This document shows, one piece after another, positions 51,881 through 63,878 of a DNA stretch of 64,000 nt (position 1 is its first letter; every line of letters starts with the position of its first letter). The translations under genes and the position numbers were made by a program. The notes under the pieces were generated by a model. That model did not search any database and had not been told where the DNA came from. It saw only the letters and a program-made list of their open reading frames with translations. The stretch lies in assembly GCA_021613535.1 (NCBI GenBank), contig CP075494.1:10292001-10356000 (forward strand). The letters run 5' to 3'. The DNA comes from Adineta vaga (Eukaryota; Rotifera).

Positions 51881-52399
51881 CTTTTATGAACTTGAAAGAC
51901 AAAATTTATTTATATTTGTCTGTTTGAGAAGTTTCAAATAAACTTATAATACGCTGATAGTTATTTGACTTTCAATTCACTTCATCATCCTAGTCATATG
52001 AATGCATTATTTTCACGCTCTATGAGTTTCCCTTTTCGTTTTATTACTATTAAAAAGTGTTTCTGTCAAAACGGGATGAGTGAATTTTCTGCCTAAAATT
52101 CAAGTTCTTTTCTACTTTTTTTTTCTCTTTTAGACACGCATCTTGGACGATCTGTTTTATTTCTATAGTCTAGAATGAAATAACGTCTGAGCGCATGCAT
52201 TAAGAACTTTATTCACGCGTGTCAGTCGTCGCCTCGTCTACGCCTCAAAAAGAGATTAAAAATTCTCCATAGATAGATTTAATCTGTAACAAAAACGCAA
52301 CGCATAGTTTGGTTTCCACACGTTGTAGTTTTTTTCTAGTACGTTTGACAGTGAGGATGAGTTACTAACGATGCTGATTGTTGTACATTTTCTTTTGGC
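51881..52399. other. Spacer between protoglobin B and TPR/ART relic
   Basis: 519 bp, including the 3' flank of copy B (AATAAACTTATAAT near 51938). No gene seen. Confidence 0.45.
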
Positions 52400-53334
52400 T
52401 TATTTAAGAAATGAATAAGCTTTCGAGTAATTACCTATGTTTTCATGTACCATAGCAATACAGCTGTAGGATGAACACAGATCAAGATGATTTGAGGTAA
52501 GTAATTGGTGGTGAACAACAAGTATTTTCTCATATCGTTTTATTGCTTCTTCATATTCGCATTGACCACATTTAATCGTACCAAGATGAAGATACAACTC
52601 TGCCTTCAAATCTACATTGGTTGCTTGACTAAGTAATTTCTCACAGATCTTTTCATCTATCTTTGATAAACTTTGACAACGGCAGACTGTAAACGATGTT
52701 GAAGAAGATTGATTTCCATATTTGTTTTTGTGTAGCTGCTCGATATGTCGATGAAAAAAGCAGTGATAAAGAAACCCATTCGTACGATAATGTCTCCATT
52801 CATTACCCGTAATGCACAATTGAGTATGCTGTACAGGGCACTGTTTCTATTATACCAGGAGATTGATGTCATCTGATCGTATTTCTACAACAGTTTCTCA
52901 ATATCGTCCAGGTCCTTTTTTATCATCTGCAAACGCAGCAGGGCAATAATTAATGATTTAAAAAAAAAAAAGAAGTTTTTTCTTCGAAATTGATATTCAG
53001 TAAGATTTCTTTTAAAAGCTCTGTCTACATAAACGATGAATCCAACTGATCCAACCTCTTTCTGGGTGTCACAATACTCATCAGTAAGGCATTTTGTTCA
53101 CATTGTCCCGGTATTTGTTTTAGTGCATCACGAATTGATTTTAGACCATTCTTTTGAGAGCTGTTCTTTATATGTTTTCTTGTTATTGGAAAAGATACAT
53201 TTTGAATCGAGTTCAAATATGTCATATATAGAAAGTACGAGATATTGATCTAATGATTCCGAAACAATCAGGTATATTTTATCGTCGGTGATATCTACTT
53301 TTTCGATCGTATTAGTGTCATTTGTTGTCATCAA
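52400..53334 (-). pseudogene. Relic of TPR / ADP-ribosyltransferase-type gene
   Basis: A decayed minus-strand member of the bdelloid family that couples an arginine-type ADP-ribosyltransferase domain to tetratricopeptide repeats. N terminus: MTTNDTNTIEKVDITDDKIY, then YLIVSESLDQYLVLSIYDIF and a regulatory-like stretch ending LDQLDSSFM, where a TAG (53025-53027) interrupts; the frame continues beyond with TELLKEILLNINFEE. Further on: WYNRNSALYSILNCALRVMN, a frame change near 52770, then FHRHIEQLHKNKYG. The start of the transferase domain (SSTSFTVCRCQSLSK) is directly followed by TPR sequence (AELYLHLGTIKCGQCEYEEA), so the catalytic core is missing. It ends at YSFLK-stop. Non-functional as seen. 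Confidence 0.75.
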
Positions 53335-55413
53335 TTCTACTTGTTTATGATTTGAATAGAGTAGATTTGAGTGGGTTTAATAATTAACTAGTAAATAAAT
53401 TTTAAAAATAGCTCTCTGAATTAATTAACTTTGTATTCTGAAAAAAAAATCAGGATATATGATTGTTAGGAACATCTGAAGACAGAAAAATTCAAACAGC
53501 GTAATTTTGTCTGACATCCATTGACATAATCTGTTAAGAAAGACTATTCTACTGATTTTAACACTGAAAAAGCTTTTTTTAGATTTATTTTGTTCTGTTA
53601 TTAATACCTACAAAAACAATCCAAACAAGCAAATCCATTTTCAATTCGATAATTTCGTAATTTCATTCTATCATAGACAAGATCGTATTTAATGATTGTT
53701 TAGATTGTATTTTTGCGTTATTCTTTCCTTTACAGAACTATTTTGTGAAGAGTACGTGGAAGGATTAGTTTCATTTTTTTTCTCGAAATGTATTTATTCT
53801 TAACGATTTCGAATAACTAATGAATTTATTTTATAGGTATACGATTTTCGAAAAAAAAACACAATAGATGAATTGTTTGAGAAAATATATTTTTTCTCGT
53901 AACATCAATACACGTAGATGAATGAGATATCCATATGATATATCTTTAGTTTATATCTATCGTTTGTAAAACATATTTAACTAGAGTTTCTTCGACAGAA
54001 ATCATTTTAATATCATATTATCACTATGTTAATTGAATGACACGAACAGATGCATCTTATCGTAATGAATTTTTTTTTCGTCTCGATTATATTTCCATAT
54101 GTTAAGTCAATGAAAGACAATACTGCGTTTATGCAGTATAATTTCACAATTTTCCAAGTTAATTTATACTTTTTCATCATTGACTGATTGCATTCAATTC
54201 AATACATCTCAGTGCATACTACGCATTGTGTGATATCCATAGAATATCGAATTGACGCATGATAATTAGAAACTATCATTTGACGAATTAAAAATAACTC
54301 TGACATACGAATCCATCTTTTTTTTCTTCGTCAAAAGAATTATTATTGCATAGTTATTGTATATATGATACTAAAAGTCAAATAACATGTATTTTAGATA
54401 ACACATTGACATTTCTATTTCGGCTAATAGATTGATTAGTGTCTACGATACTTTTTCTTTATGAACAATCATTAGAACTTTCAGAATTATAAAGAACCTT
54501 ATAAATAAGACAGGTTTGATGAAAATAACTTCATACTCAATAGTCTTGAATGACTTAAATCAAACATATAATCATAACTATTGTTTAAAAACGATATAAT
54601 TACATTTGGAAATAGTAGAATGTTTTGAGTGCATGTTCATTTTCATAGAAATATTGTAGGTAATTATGAAATCAAAAACCAGAAAACGAATAGGTAATAT
54701 CTAATCATCAGATACTCAAATTCTTTAAGAAAAATAGCATGCTTATAAAGAATGTCGTAGTTAGAGAACGTTATATGATGCTGATACTTCTTCCTTTCTT
54801 TATCTAATATCACAATTAATGTTTCAAGTCACACTACAATCGAACCCCGTCGATGCGAGAGAAAAATAATAAGAATTGATAAGACGTGATCAAATTGAAT
54901 AAAAAATAGTCGTATTCTCTTGATGTCGATTGGCGCTATTAGAAACATAGACATTTTCTGTATTATTAATATTTTATTCGACTCGTTTTTCTATTATTAC
55001 AGTTGCATTTCAGAGCATATTCTAATAGAAATTGATGAATTTAATGTCTTCTTTTATAACTATAATGTAGCTAAAAATAATTCATCCTAGACTTTTTCTT
55101 CAAAAGTTCATCGATTATTAACAAAGAATACTGTAGATGTTAGTTTCAATAGAATAATCAATTTGTTTTTGTCTTCGATAAATAATCATCAGTTGAGTTG
55201 AATTATCCTGTCTTTCCATCATATACTTGCTATGCTCTATGTCTAGGGAAGTTTGCTAATTATGTTTAGTCGAATGAATATGTTAACATCGCCCTAAGAG
55301 ATTCTTAAGGAGGAATAAGGTTTTAAAGTGTGACACAACATTTTCTTTTTTCTTCTCGTAATTCACGTTGATATGCATACCTTTCTTTCTATTTTGTTTT
55401 TGTTTTTTAGAAA
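53335..55413. other. Long AT-rich spacer
   Basis: 2.1 kb between the TPR/ART relic and protoglobin C. I found no credible exons or protoglobin remnants by eye. A TTTTTTAG lies at 55404-55411, three bases before the copy C ATG. Confidence 0.4.
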
Positions 55414-56061
55414 ATGGATGAACATATCGATAGAGAACGACTTAAACATGATCTTCGTTATCGATTTGAGTATTTATCAAAATTCCTTAATTTTACGAAA
55501 GAAGATATTTTAACATTGAATTCATTGGCACCCATCATTTTTCCAAAGATACAATTTATTGTCGAGAAAATTTATGAAAAATTATATTCCTATGATATTA
55601 TCAAGAAATATTTTCTTCTTCGTAATGATAATTTTGAAAGTTTCTCTTCAAGTGAAGAAGAAACCAATATAACAGTATGCTCATTTCAAACAGATTTTCG
55701 TAAAGATATGTTAAGTATGTATTTAAAAAAAGTCTTTATTCAACTTGAATGGAATGATGTTTTCCTTCAATATTTATCTCAAATTGGTGAAATTCATACG
55801 GAATCAGATCATACCATATCGACCAATGTGGATTATGTACATGTCAATATGTTATTTGGATATTTAGAACATCTTTTAATTGATCTTATATGGAATGAAA
55901 AGAATCTTGATGAGACAAGAAAACGTTCAAGTGTTTGTGCGTTGAATAAAGTTTTTCGAATTCAAAATGATTTTTTTACAATGCATTATGGAATTTCGAT
56001 GAAACAGGATACAAATTTAACAACATCTTCAAAAAGAATCGGAAAATGTCTTTATAAATAA
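55414..56061 (+). CDS. Protoglobin-type globin, copy C
   Basis: Intronless, 215 residues. MDEHIDRERLKHDLRYRFEY opens; VEKIYEKLYSYDIIKKYF carries the helix-B Tyr54. FRKDMLSMYLKKVFIQLEWN, YLSQIGEIHTESD (His128, one residue shifted by an insert in the preceding loop) and NVDYVHVNMLFGYLEHLLID follow, then RIQNDFFTMHYG. The tail ends KRIGKCLYK-stop, with Cys at minus 4 after basic residues. Core intact. An acceptor-like TTTTTTAG three bases upstream of ATG suggests the 5' end is spliced, either in UTR or by a spliced leader. Confidence 0.85.
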   Translation: MDEHIDRERLKHDLRYRFEYLSKFLNFTKEDILTLNSLAPIIFPKIQFIVEKIYEKLYSYDIIKKYFLLRNDNFESFSSSEEETNITVCSFQTDFRKDMLSMYLKKVFIQLEWNDVFLQYLSQIGEIHTESDHTISTNVDYVHVNMLFGYLEHLLIDLIWNEKNLDETRKRSSVCALNKVFRIQNDFFTMHYGISMKQDTNLTTSSKRIGKCLYK

Positions 56062-57752
56062 AGCCTTTCACATTATATTTCTGTTTTTCTTCCTTAATTA
56101 TATATCATGGTGAATGATTGACTAAATCAACATTAACATGACATGTTGGTTAACACATCATTTGAAATTTTCTCAATGTAGAAAAGAATTATTTCATAAA
56201 TAAAAAATTATTATTCAAAAATTTACACGACAAATTTGTCTTCATTTTTATTGAGGAAAGAATCTAATAATAGTCATTCAACTCATGCAATGTAGTTAGA
56301 ATTAGAAACGAATAATAGGCAATTCAAATATAGATACTAATTTAAAAAAATATATACGAATCAAAAGAATTCTCATTTGACATAAATGAATTGTATAGGT
56401 TTGGTGAGGAAATATATTCTAATGAGAAAATCTTTCATCAAAGAGTTTTCTTAGATTTGCACGACTGACTCAGTAGAGAACTTGAATAACCTACATAAAG
56501 CATGAAATATTCAATGAGAGTTCTTAAAAGAACTGCACTGTAAAAAAAGGATATCTTGACATTTCAACATTGAGAAAACTAATTTATCTCACACTTCTAT
56601 ACTTGATTATTCTTTGTCTGAACAATATTTTCCATCAGTTTTCTCGTGATAATGAAGTAATTCATGTATATATATATGCTTGTCATCGAATCAATCATTA
56701 ATATATGAAGAAAAACATACTTTTCTTGTTAGTTTTGCATGTTTGACTTCAATAGAATAGAATACCTAGGGGATACCTATTCAGGTAATTTGTTTATGCA
56801 TATTGACAAATCTTTTATTGAAAATAATCTTATGAACTAAACGTATTTATAAATCACGAGATAAAACGTACATGTCGATATTCTCTTTCTTTTCGTTCCG
56901 TTTCATTACTACTTATATGTTAGCGAAACAAGAGATTTATGTAAAATCTAATTATATATGACTGACGTAAACTAATCTTCCGTTTCATTGAAAAAAACAG
57001 AAGAAGAAAGATTTAGAAATCTTGTTAGTTTTTTTTCATGTGTCGGTAAAAATTCGCAACTTGATTGTCACGTACTTCATTAGTTATGTATTTCAATGTC
57101 ACTCAGCAAGCATATTGTTTTTATCGTTATTCTCTATCCTGATTATGATCTTGCTGTGACTCAAATGACTATTTTAACCTTTGATTCTATGACTAAAATG
57201 TTAATAAAAACAAAATCTAGTACAATTATTTTCATTCTGATTCTATTCTTAAGGATTGAATATTCTTGAGAAATACACAGATTTAAACTGTATTCATAGA
57301 TAATTCTTCAATGAATAAATCTTACGCTTGAATTATTATTAATATCAAACATTAGTTTATAATCAGAATTGCAAAATTGAATTAAGTAATGAAATCTTTA
57401 GTTCAACAAGAACGAATCGCTTTGTTTGATTGATGATTCTTTCTATCTTTGAGTATCTAGAGATAATATGTTGTTACAGTGTTTTCGTATTGTATGAATG
57501 AAGTAGCTCGGTATTTCCCTGAAGCGGAAATTTTAATGAAAAAGACTCGTAGGTTCTGAAGGTCTGATTGACGTGCTAGATTGAATGATGATGCACTAGA
57601 AATCATGCATAATAAAGACTCATTCTTGTCTTTTTTCTCTCAAACATGAGAAGGATAGAGCAAGAGAAAAGGAGAGACAGAAAGAAAAAAAAAAGAAGAA
57701 ATATGAAGTACTAACTCTTTACTACAAAAACATCTTTTTTTCTTTGTCTACA
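56062..57752. other. Spacer between protoglobin copies C and D
   Basis: 1.7 kb, AT-rich; no gene or relic recognised. A purine-rich GAGAAAAGGAGAGACAGAAA stretch at about 57661-57690 precedes copy D; copy E has a similar purine-rich stretch at about 63789-63840. Confidence 0.4.
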
Positions 57753-58406
57753 ATGGCTGAACACATTGATGGAAATCGATTACAACTCGATCTTCGTTAT
57801 CGTTTTGATTATTTATCAAAATTTCTTAATTTCACATCGGATGATATTGCAATGTTAAATACATTTGCACCGATTGTTTTTCCACTTATTCCCGTATTAT
57901 CGGATACTGTTTATCGAAAACTATTTTCATTTGATATAACAAAAGAATATTTTCTCGTTCGTAATGAAGGTTTCGAAGGTTTCATGCCACGAAAACAATG
58001 TGGTTTAACAGTAGATTCTGCTCAAATGGTATTTCGAAAAGATATGTTAAGTGTATATTTGAAACGTATTTTAACACAAGGTGATTGGAATGATACATTT
58101 CTTCAATATTTATCTCAAGTTGGTAAAATGCATACGAATCAAGCTGGTTCAGGATCGATTAATGTTGATTATATTCATATTAATGCATTACTTGGATATT
58201 TAGAACATTTGTTAATTGATGTCCTATGTAATGCTGACAGTACAGATGAGAAAACAAAACGTGGAATTTTAATGGCGATTAATAAATTCTTTTGGATACA
58301 AAATGATTTTTTTACCATGCATTATTTATTATCATTGAAAAATAATTTTACAGCCAATAGTACGAAATTAGAAACAACAAAATCATCGAAATGTTGTTGG
58401 TTGTAA
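57753..58406 (+). CDS. Protoglobin-type globin, copy D
   Basis: Intronless, 217 residues from the first true ATG (57753; an in-frame TTG nine bases upstream is not a likely start). It is the copy closest to the group consensus: MAEHIDGNRLQLDLRYRFDY, SDTVYRKLFSFDITKEYFLV (Tyr54), FRKDMLSVYLKRILTQGDWN, YLSQVGKMHTNQAG (His127) and INVDYIHINALLGYLEHLLI, then FFWIQNDFFTMHYLLSLK. The tail ends TTKSSKCCWL-stop; CCWL is a good geranylgeranylation-type box and the extra Cys could be acylated. Its strong match to single-domain protoglobins (fungal and prokaryotic in my memory) should be tested by search. Confidence 0.87.
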   Translation: MAEHIDGNRLQLDLRYRFDYLSKFLNFTSDDIAMLNTFAPIVFPLIPVLSDTVYRKLFSFDITKEYFLVRNEGFEGFMPRKQCGLTVDSAQMVFRKDMLSVYLKRILTQGDWNDTFLQYLSQVGKMHTNQAGSGSINVDYIHINALLGYLEHLLIDVLCNADSTDEKTKRGILMAINKFFWIQNDFFTMHYLLSLKNNFTANSTKLETTKSSKCCWL

Positions 58407-59579
58407 GAGTTGTGAGTGACACTCCTCTCATTAGTAGATCGAATAAGATCATTAAATTTCTTTTTCTTTCATTAGATATTTCCGTTGTATGAATGATGTA
58501 AAAATAAAATTTACCCATGTATAAATAATTGTTTACTAACTCAAAGATTATAAGAGGAAGATTTTGTTATTACAAAAATAGAAAACTAAAACTATTTTCT
58601 ACCAACTAATCATCATGATCAGTCTAGAAAAAAAATATCTTATTGAGGAATAAAACAAATTGGATCTATAGCATTCAAGGACAACGTCTTGTTTTTTTAT
58701 TCTTATGCTACATAGAAGAGATTTATCTAGTCATTGATAAATACATGACCTACTACATCGTGGGAAGGAAATCAGGGTGTGTGTTATTATCTTCAACATA
58801 TCATTGGAAAACTATCGACATCAACTTTTTTCTTTTCTGATGCCTGAAAAACAATAAAAGAAGAGAATAAATTTGATTAGATCAAGCAGATCAAACCATA
58901 ATTGATGTATTCTAAGAGATTCTTTGATTCCTTTTTTTTTCTATAATCATAGATCATGAAAAGAACAGAATAAGTGCAGACGATGGCTGTTCTTTTATAT
59001 TTATAATATATTCAAGATCTATAGTTATTTCATTCCTAGAAGAACTTTGAGAACATCAGGTGCATGTTCACAATACTCGACAATGAAAAATGAATCACTT
59101 GAAAAGATACAGAAATGAATATTATCATAATTTCCGGTTGTTTTTTCAAGTGGTGATTAACTTTGTACGTTGAAATATTATTAAGTTCATTCATTTTAAA
59201 AGAGATCGATGTAGCTTGAGATGATTAGATTTTTGAAGTATGACGAAATTTATATTTGGAGATTAGAAGAGAATTTGATTTGGTAATGAATCGTTGAAAA
59301 AAATGCAAATGAGGATGAACTCAATAACAAGATAAAGTCTTACTGATCTGAAACATTCTCTTCTCAATTTTCGAGAACAACCATTTTTTAGTTAACAGTA
59401 CGACTACATTGTGTTGAATGTATTTTAATTAATTTTAATAGAGTAAAGTATTTATTCGTTATTTTCGAAGAGTTGATCTTCAGGTCGATTGATTTCATAT
59501 GTTTTTTTCCATTTTACGAAGCAATTTTTCCGTACAACTGAAAAAGTACTTGTTTAATATAATGTAATTTCGATCAACT
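58407..59579. other. Spacer downstream of protoglobin D
   Basis: 1.17 kb, AT-rich. A short open frame at 58643-58840 starts from a non-ATG codon and is not convincing. No gene recognised. Confidence 0.4.
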
Positions 59580-60830
59580 ATTCCACGTGGACATCACAGT
59601 TGTGACAAATTGTTTCCTGCATCTTGAATACCAGCAACTACTACACCTATTTTTGAACCTTTCACTCATTTTACCGCCCAATGGTTACTGTCATCAGCTA
59701 CATATACCGAATGATCCTGCCTAACACGGATGCAGGTATAATTATATAGTTGATCAAAACCGCTACCTGCACCGTTTCCATCTGCTGCCACAATTTCACT
59801 TCTGTCCCCTATCTTCTAACGTGTCACTTGATGTCTCGCCCTCTCCGACACATGCAGATATCTATCATTGACCATACTAATATTACCATAATTAATTTCT
59901 GAGATAATAGTCTTTCCATTCTTACCATTTTGTATGGCCTAACGGACTATTCTACTATGATTACTTGCTTCGAAGATAATAAGACTATCTTTTTCTTTAT
60001 CAAATAACACATATTTTAGACAATACAACTGATTATATCGTCTTTCAACTTAATTTCCACCTGCTACAATTTGTACACTTGCAGTACCATTCATCCATTT
60101 CACAATACGATGATTCTCGTACTCAGCAACATAAAACAAATGGATTATGTAGTTGATTGAGTTCATTTCCTCCGATAATCGTAATACTAAGATGGGTCCG
60201 ATTTTAAAAGATGAAATCTATATCCTCAAGTCTTTATCTTTCAGCTAACAAAGATTTAACAGTAACACATACCAGATACTATGTCGAAAATTTATATTCG
60301 ATGGTTGATTCAGTTTCCCCGATAATCGGTGAAATTCATCATTCTTCTATCGTAAATCTGTTTCACGAAAATCATTCTCTTCACGTCTTTGTTTTAATAG
60401 ATCAGTTAATTCCTTCAGGTTGAACTCGATCTGTTTCATATAATCAGAGGTATGTTGAAAGGCACTTTGTTTCCATTGATTAATTTCCTGTATCAGTGTA
60501 TGTTTTTGCTCAATAAATGTTTGTTGAAAGGGATCGCGAATAATTTCGACTTCATCTAATTGTTTGTTCAGAGTTTGTCGATGAGCAAGCTTATGATTAT
60601 AACGAAGCTCTCATTCATTTTTTTTCGCATATAACACAATCCTTTTTATTAACGTTAAAACAGCAATTATAATCGAAGATAAACATTACTGCTTTGTCAA
60701 AATAGATGAGCGAATGAAATCTGGATTTTGTTTGTTGTAAATAGCATTTTCTTTCTCTGAACTTCACATGTTCATCTATTTCTGTTTCTCTAGAAATTAT
60801 CATGATTATTTTTGTATTCAATTTGTACGC
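59580..60830 (-). pseudogene. Relic of coiled-coil/NHL-repeat gene
   Basis: On the minus strand, the upstream part (about 60600 to 60350) encodes YNHKLAHRQTLNKQLDEVEI, EQKHTLIQEINQWKQSAFQH and SDYMKQIEFNLKELTDLLKQ, a coiled coil as found in TRIM-like NHL proteins. Before it, KKDCVICEKK at about 60620 could be a B-box trace. Downstream come NHL repeats: DGNGAGSGFDQLYNYTCIRV then DHSVYVADDSNHWAVK, interrupted by TGA at 59666-59668, then KGSKIGVVVAGIQDAG. Other frames and stops break the rest. It reads as a dead gene with several lesions. Confidence 0.65.
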
Positions 60831-61631
60831 ATTGACTTAAGTTTATCTTTTCATGTTATTTTTATCACATCAATATAGATTTCTGACTGAAGAAATTATC
60901 TCCTATTTTGGAAGAACATTTGCAGAGAGTATAAAGAAAGTTGTAGATCATAAGTGAACTATAAATAACAATGATTTTAACAATAATTACGAACAAGATT
61001 AATAGCAAATATTAGTCTTTTACTATACGATAAGAAAAACGCAGTTGTAAATATAAATTATGTTCATTCAACATATTTTCGTTGATTACAGTTATCAATG
61101 AATAATTTACAACTGAATATATATGTTTTTTTCTTAATTAGAAGAATTTTGAAAAGGTGTTTGATTATACAAGTACTTGCACATTAGTTTCACTAGTATA
61201 GATTTCTAAAAAAAAATATTTTAAGATTTTCACAGTAAGTTGAGCATATGAAATAGTGTCATTAGTATCCTTAGCAGTATAAAAGCTATAAATTTTATTC
61301 ATAAAAGAGAACGACAAATATACCAAATAATCACAAAGATTTGTTTATTTAGATCGAAAATATACGTCCTGCAAAGCTTCTATTATTCGATATTAAATTC
61401 ACTTTTATTTTGTTCAAGTAGGTTCTTTACTAAATCTTCAAGTGAAGCGAAAAAAACAATTATAACATATATATAAACAAGCATGTTTTCATGAAGAGTA
61501 ATAGATAGTGAAGTAAAAATTCGCTATAGATATAACATCAAAAACGTAGTTTTCTCTTGGAATAATTTTTCGCATCTTTTCAATTATAGTCAATACAATA
61601 AAATCTTGTATTATTTATTCATTTATTTATA
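60831..61631. other. Intergenic upstream of GPCR
   Basis: 800 bp, AT-rich, with (AT)n bits near 61463. Promoter of the receptor lies here. No gene seen. Confidence 0.45.
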
Positions 61632-62657
61632 ATGACTTTCGATTCTCTATACAATGACACTATCATCAACTCAACTGATGATGATGACGATGATGATGAT
61701 GATTTTAACGAAGAATTCATTATATCTCCAACAATTCGTTTTTGGATTCTTCTCATCCCATCTATTGCCTCAGTCATCTGTTCTATTATTGTTCTTTATA
61801 TAATACTCAGTAAAAAACAACATCGTCATTCGTTAAATTATCGAGTGATTATTATTCAACTTATTGGCGGATTGATTTTCTTATTGGCACGTCTTCCGAT
61901 TTATTTGAGTTATCTTCATTTTGGATATGTTTGGCCACAAACACCTATGATGTGTCAGTTTTCATGGTTTGTTGGTGATGGTTATGCTGATACAATGACA
62001 ATTCTTATGGCATGGGCATCATTTGAAAGACATATCTTAATATTTCATGAACAGACGATAACAACTAGAAAAAAACGATTTTTTGTTCATTATTTACCAG
62101 TTACCTTAATTATTTGCTATTGTCTTCTTTATTATCTAGTAGTTATGGCCTTTCCACCTTGTGAAAATGTATACAATTATGATGAAATATGGTGTTCATC
62201 ATCATGCTTATATAAAAATAAGATCTTAATTATGTTCGATACTTTATATAATGACATCTTAGCTACGTTACTTGTTGCATTCTTCAGTTTGTCATTAATT
62301 ATTCGAGTTATCTGGCATCATCATGTTCGATTTGGTCGACAAGCTCGATGGCGAAAACATCGGAAAATTATCGTTATACTTCTATCAATATCTCTGATTT
62401 ATCTCCTTTTCAATTTACCAATGATGATCTTAGAACTAGCAGCATTTTTTGGTTTATCTGAAAATACAGTAGACCAACTGGAGCCTTATTTTGAATTTCT
62501 AAATTATTTTATTTTTATCATTTATCCATTCATTTGTTTGAGTACTACGACTTTCGCAAAAATCTGTAATCGACGGCAACGACGAGTGATTGCTCCTGTA
62601 GTATTAACAGTAGTAGGATCACGCCCGAAATGTCAACGCCCATTTGTTCAAGAATAA
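61632..62657 (+). CDS. Orphan rhodopsin-like seven-helix receptor
   Basis: Intronless, 341 residues. The N terminus has NDT and NST glycosylation sites, then nine Asp in a row before helix 1 (FWILLIPSIASVICSIIVLY). Helix 2 VIIIQLIGGLIFLLARLPIY, helix 3 ends ASFERHILIF where ERH replaces the DRY motif, helix 4 YLPVTLIICYCLLYYLVVMA, loop 2 cysteines (CENVYNYDEIWCSSSC) that can pair with Cys before helix 3 (MMCQFSWF), helix 5 ILATLLVAFFSLSLIIRVIW, helix 6 IIVILLSISLIYLLFNLPMM and helix 7 FLNYFIFIIYPFICLSTTTF, without NPxxY. C-tail short and basic. Fits a large lineage-specific family; ligand unknown. Confidence 0.8.
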   Translation: MTFDSLYNDTIINSTDDDDDDDDDFNEEFIISPTIRFWILLIPSIASVICSIIVLYIILSKKQHRHSLNYRVIIIQLIGGLIFLLARLPIYLSYLHFGYVWPQTPMMCQFSWFVGDGYADTMTILMAWASFERHILIFHEQTITTRKKRFFVHYLPVTLIICYCLLYYLVVMAFPPCENVYNYDEIWCSSSCLYKNKILIMFDTLYNDILATLLVAFFSLSLIIRVIWHHHVRFGRQARWRKHRKIIVILLSISLIYLLFNLPMMILELAAFFGLSENTVDQLEPYFEFLNYFIFIIYPFICLSTTTFAKICNRRQRRVIAPVVLTVVGSRPKCQRPFVQE

Positions 62658-63878
62658 TATGGAAAGTATGAGAATAACAATTAGAAACAATATTAATTAT
62701 CGTTCTTTAACATTTTAAAAATAAACATATTCACATACATAATGAAATATTGAAATAATTCCTTATCAGAGATCAGCAGAATACCCTGATTATGACTAAA
62801 CTGTACTTGACAATATTGAACATATAGAGACAGTAGTTCTTTCAAAAGATTTTTCATAAGTTAGCAAAATATGTATCAAGAATGTTTATCAAAAATAATA
62901 ACACAGATCAATTTTAAAATCACTTTCTGACGAAAAAAAGCTCGTGTACTTGTTGATTTCTATTTCTTGAATACGCATGTATACTTCGATGTTCTATCAC
63001 TTCAGCCAATAACTTGACTCACTAAAGATACATCATGCACTAGAAATGCGAAATTAAAAGAATCGTTATTTCATATGGTGAATATAATTTACATAGACCA
63101 CATAGTTTTCTCAGAACCATCTTGAGCATATGTATTCTTCTTAAAAGAAAATACTATCATTGATATTTATGCAACGATAAGAAAAAAAGTTATTTAAATG
63201 ATCTTATAAACAGTTACTCATTCGCATCCTTGATCACGAGCAAAAATAACACAGAAATGAACTCTGTATATCTAGATCTGGATTAATGCACTTTATATTA
63301 GAGAAAGGTGAACTTTCATATTGATATATGTCATCGTTAAACATTTTTACTAACAAAGATGATCTTTTCAAATGAATTAAAGATTAATTAAACATGAAAT
63401 TTATGACGATGATTGATCGTTTTTACAGAAATCTATCGCAATCTTTCTTTCCATAAAGACGACTTCGATTTTGTCTAAAAGTAATAATACATCAGTAGGA
63501 AACTCATAGTTTAATATTTAATAATTTAATTATTCAAGCATACTAATGCGATAGACTTTTAAATTAAATAAACTTCATTACATTATAAACAAGCGTTAAA
63601 TCTCCTACTGAGAGTATTTAGATAAACGACCTTGTTCATGATAGTCAAATGAATCTCTGACACGGAAATTGAAGCAACAATCTAATGAATTATCAAATGT
63701 ATGTTTGTATCAAATGAGAGGATGTCGTGTTTTGAATAGCATTAGTATAGCTTCGTTGTTAGTCAAACTATCGTAATCCTAGACAGGAAAAACGAGAGAA
63801 TAGAAATGTAGGGAGAAAAAGAAGATAAAAAGAAAGTGTAAGTCAGAAAATACTACAAATCTTTCTTTACATCGGATT
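62658..63878. other. Intergenic between GPCR and protoglobin E
   Basis: 1.2 kb, AT-rich. A purine-rich block at about 63789-63840 resembles that upstream of protoglobin D. No gene seen. Confidence 0.4.

Noticed and set aside
53036-53248. Plus-strand frame over the TPR/ART relic
   Set aside because: Antisense of the recognised relic sequence.
58643-58840. 65-codon plus-strand open frame after protoglobin D
   Set aside because: It begins at a non-ATG codon, has no splice partner and shows no domain.
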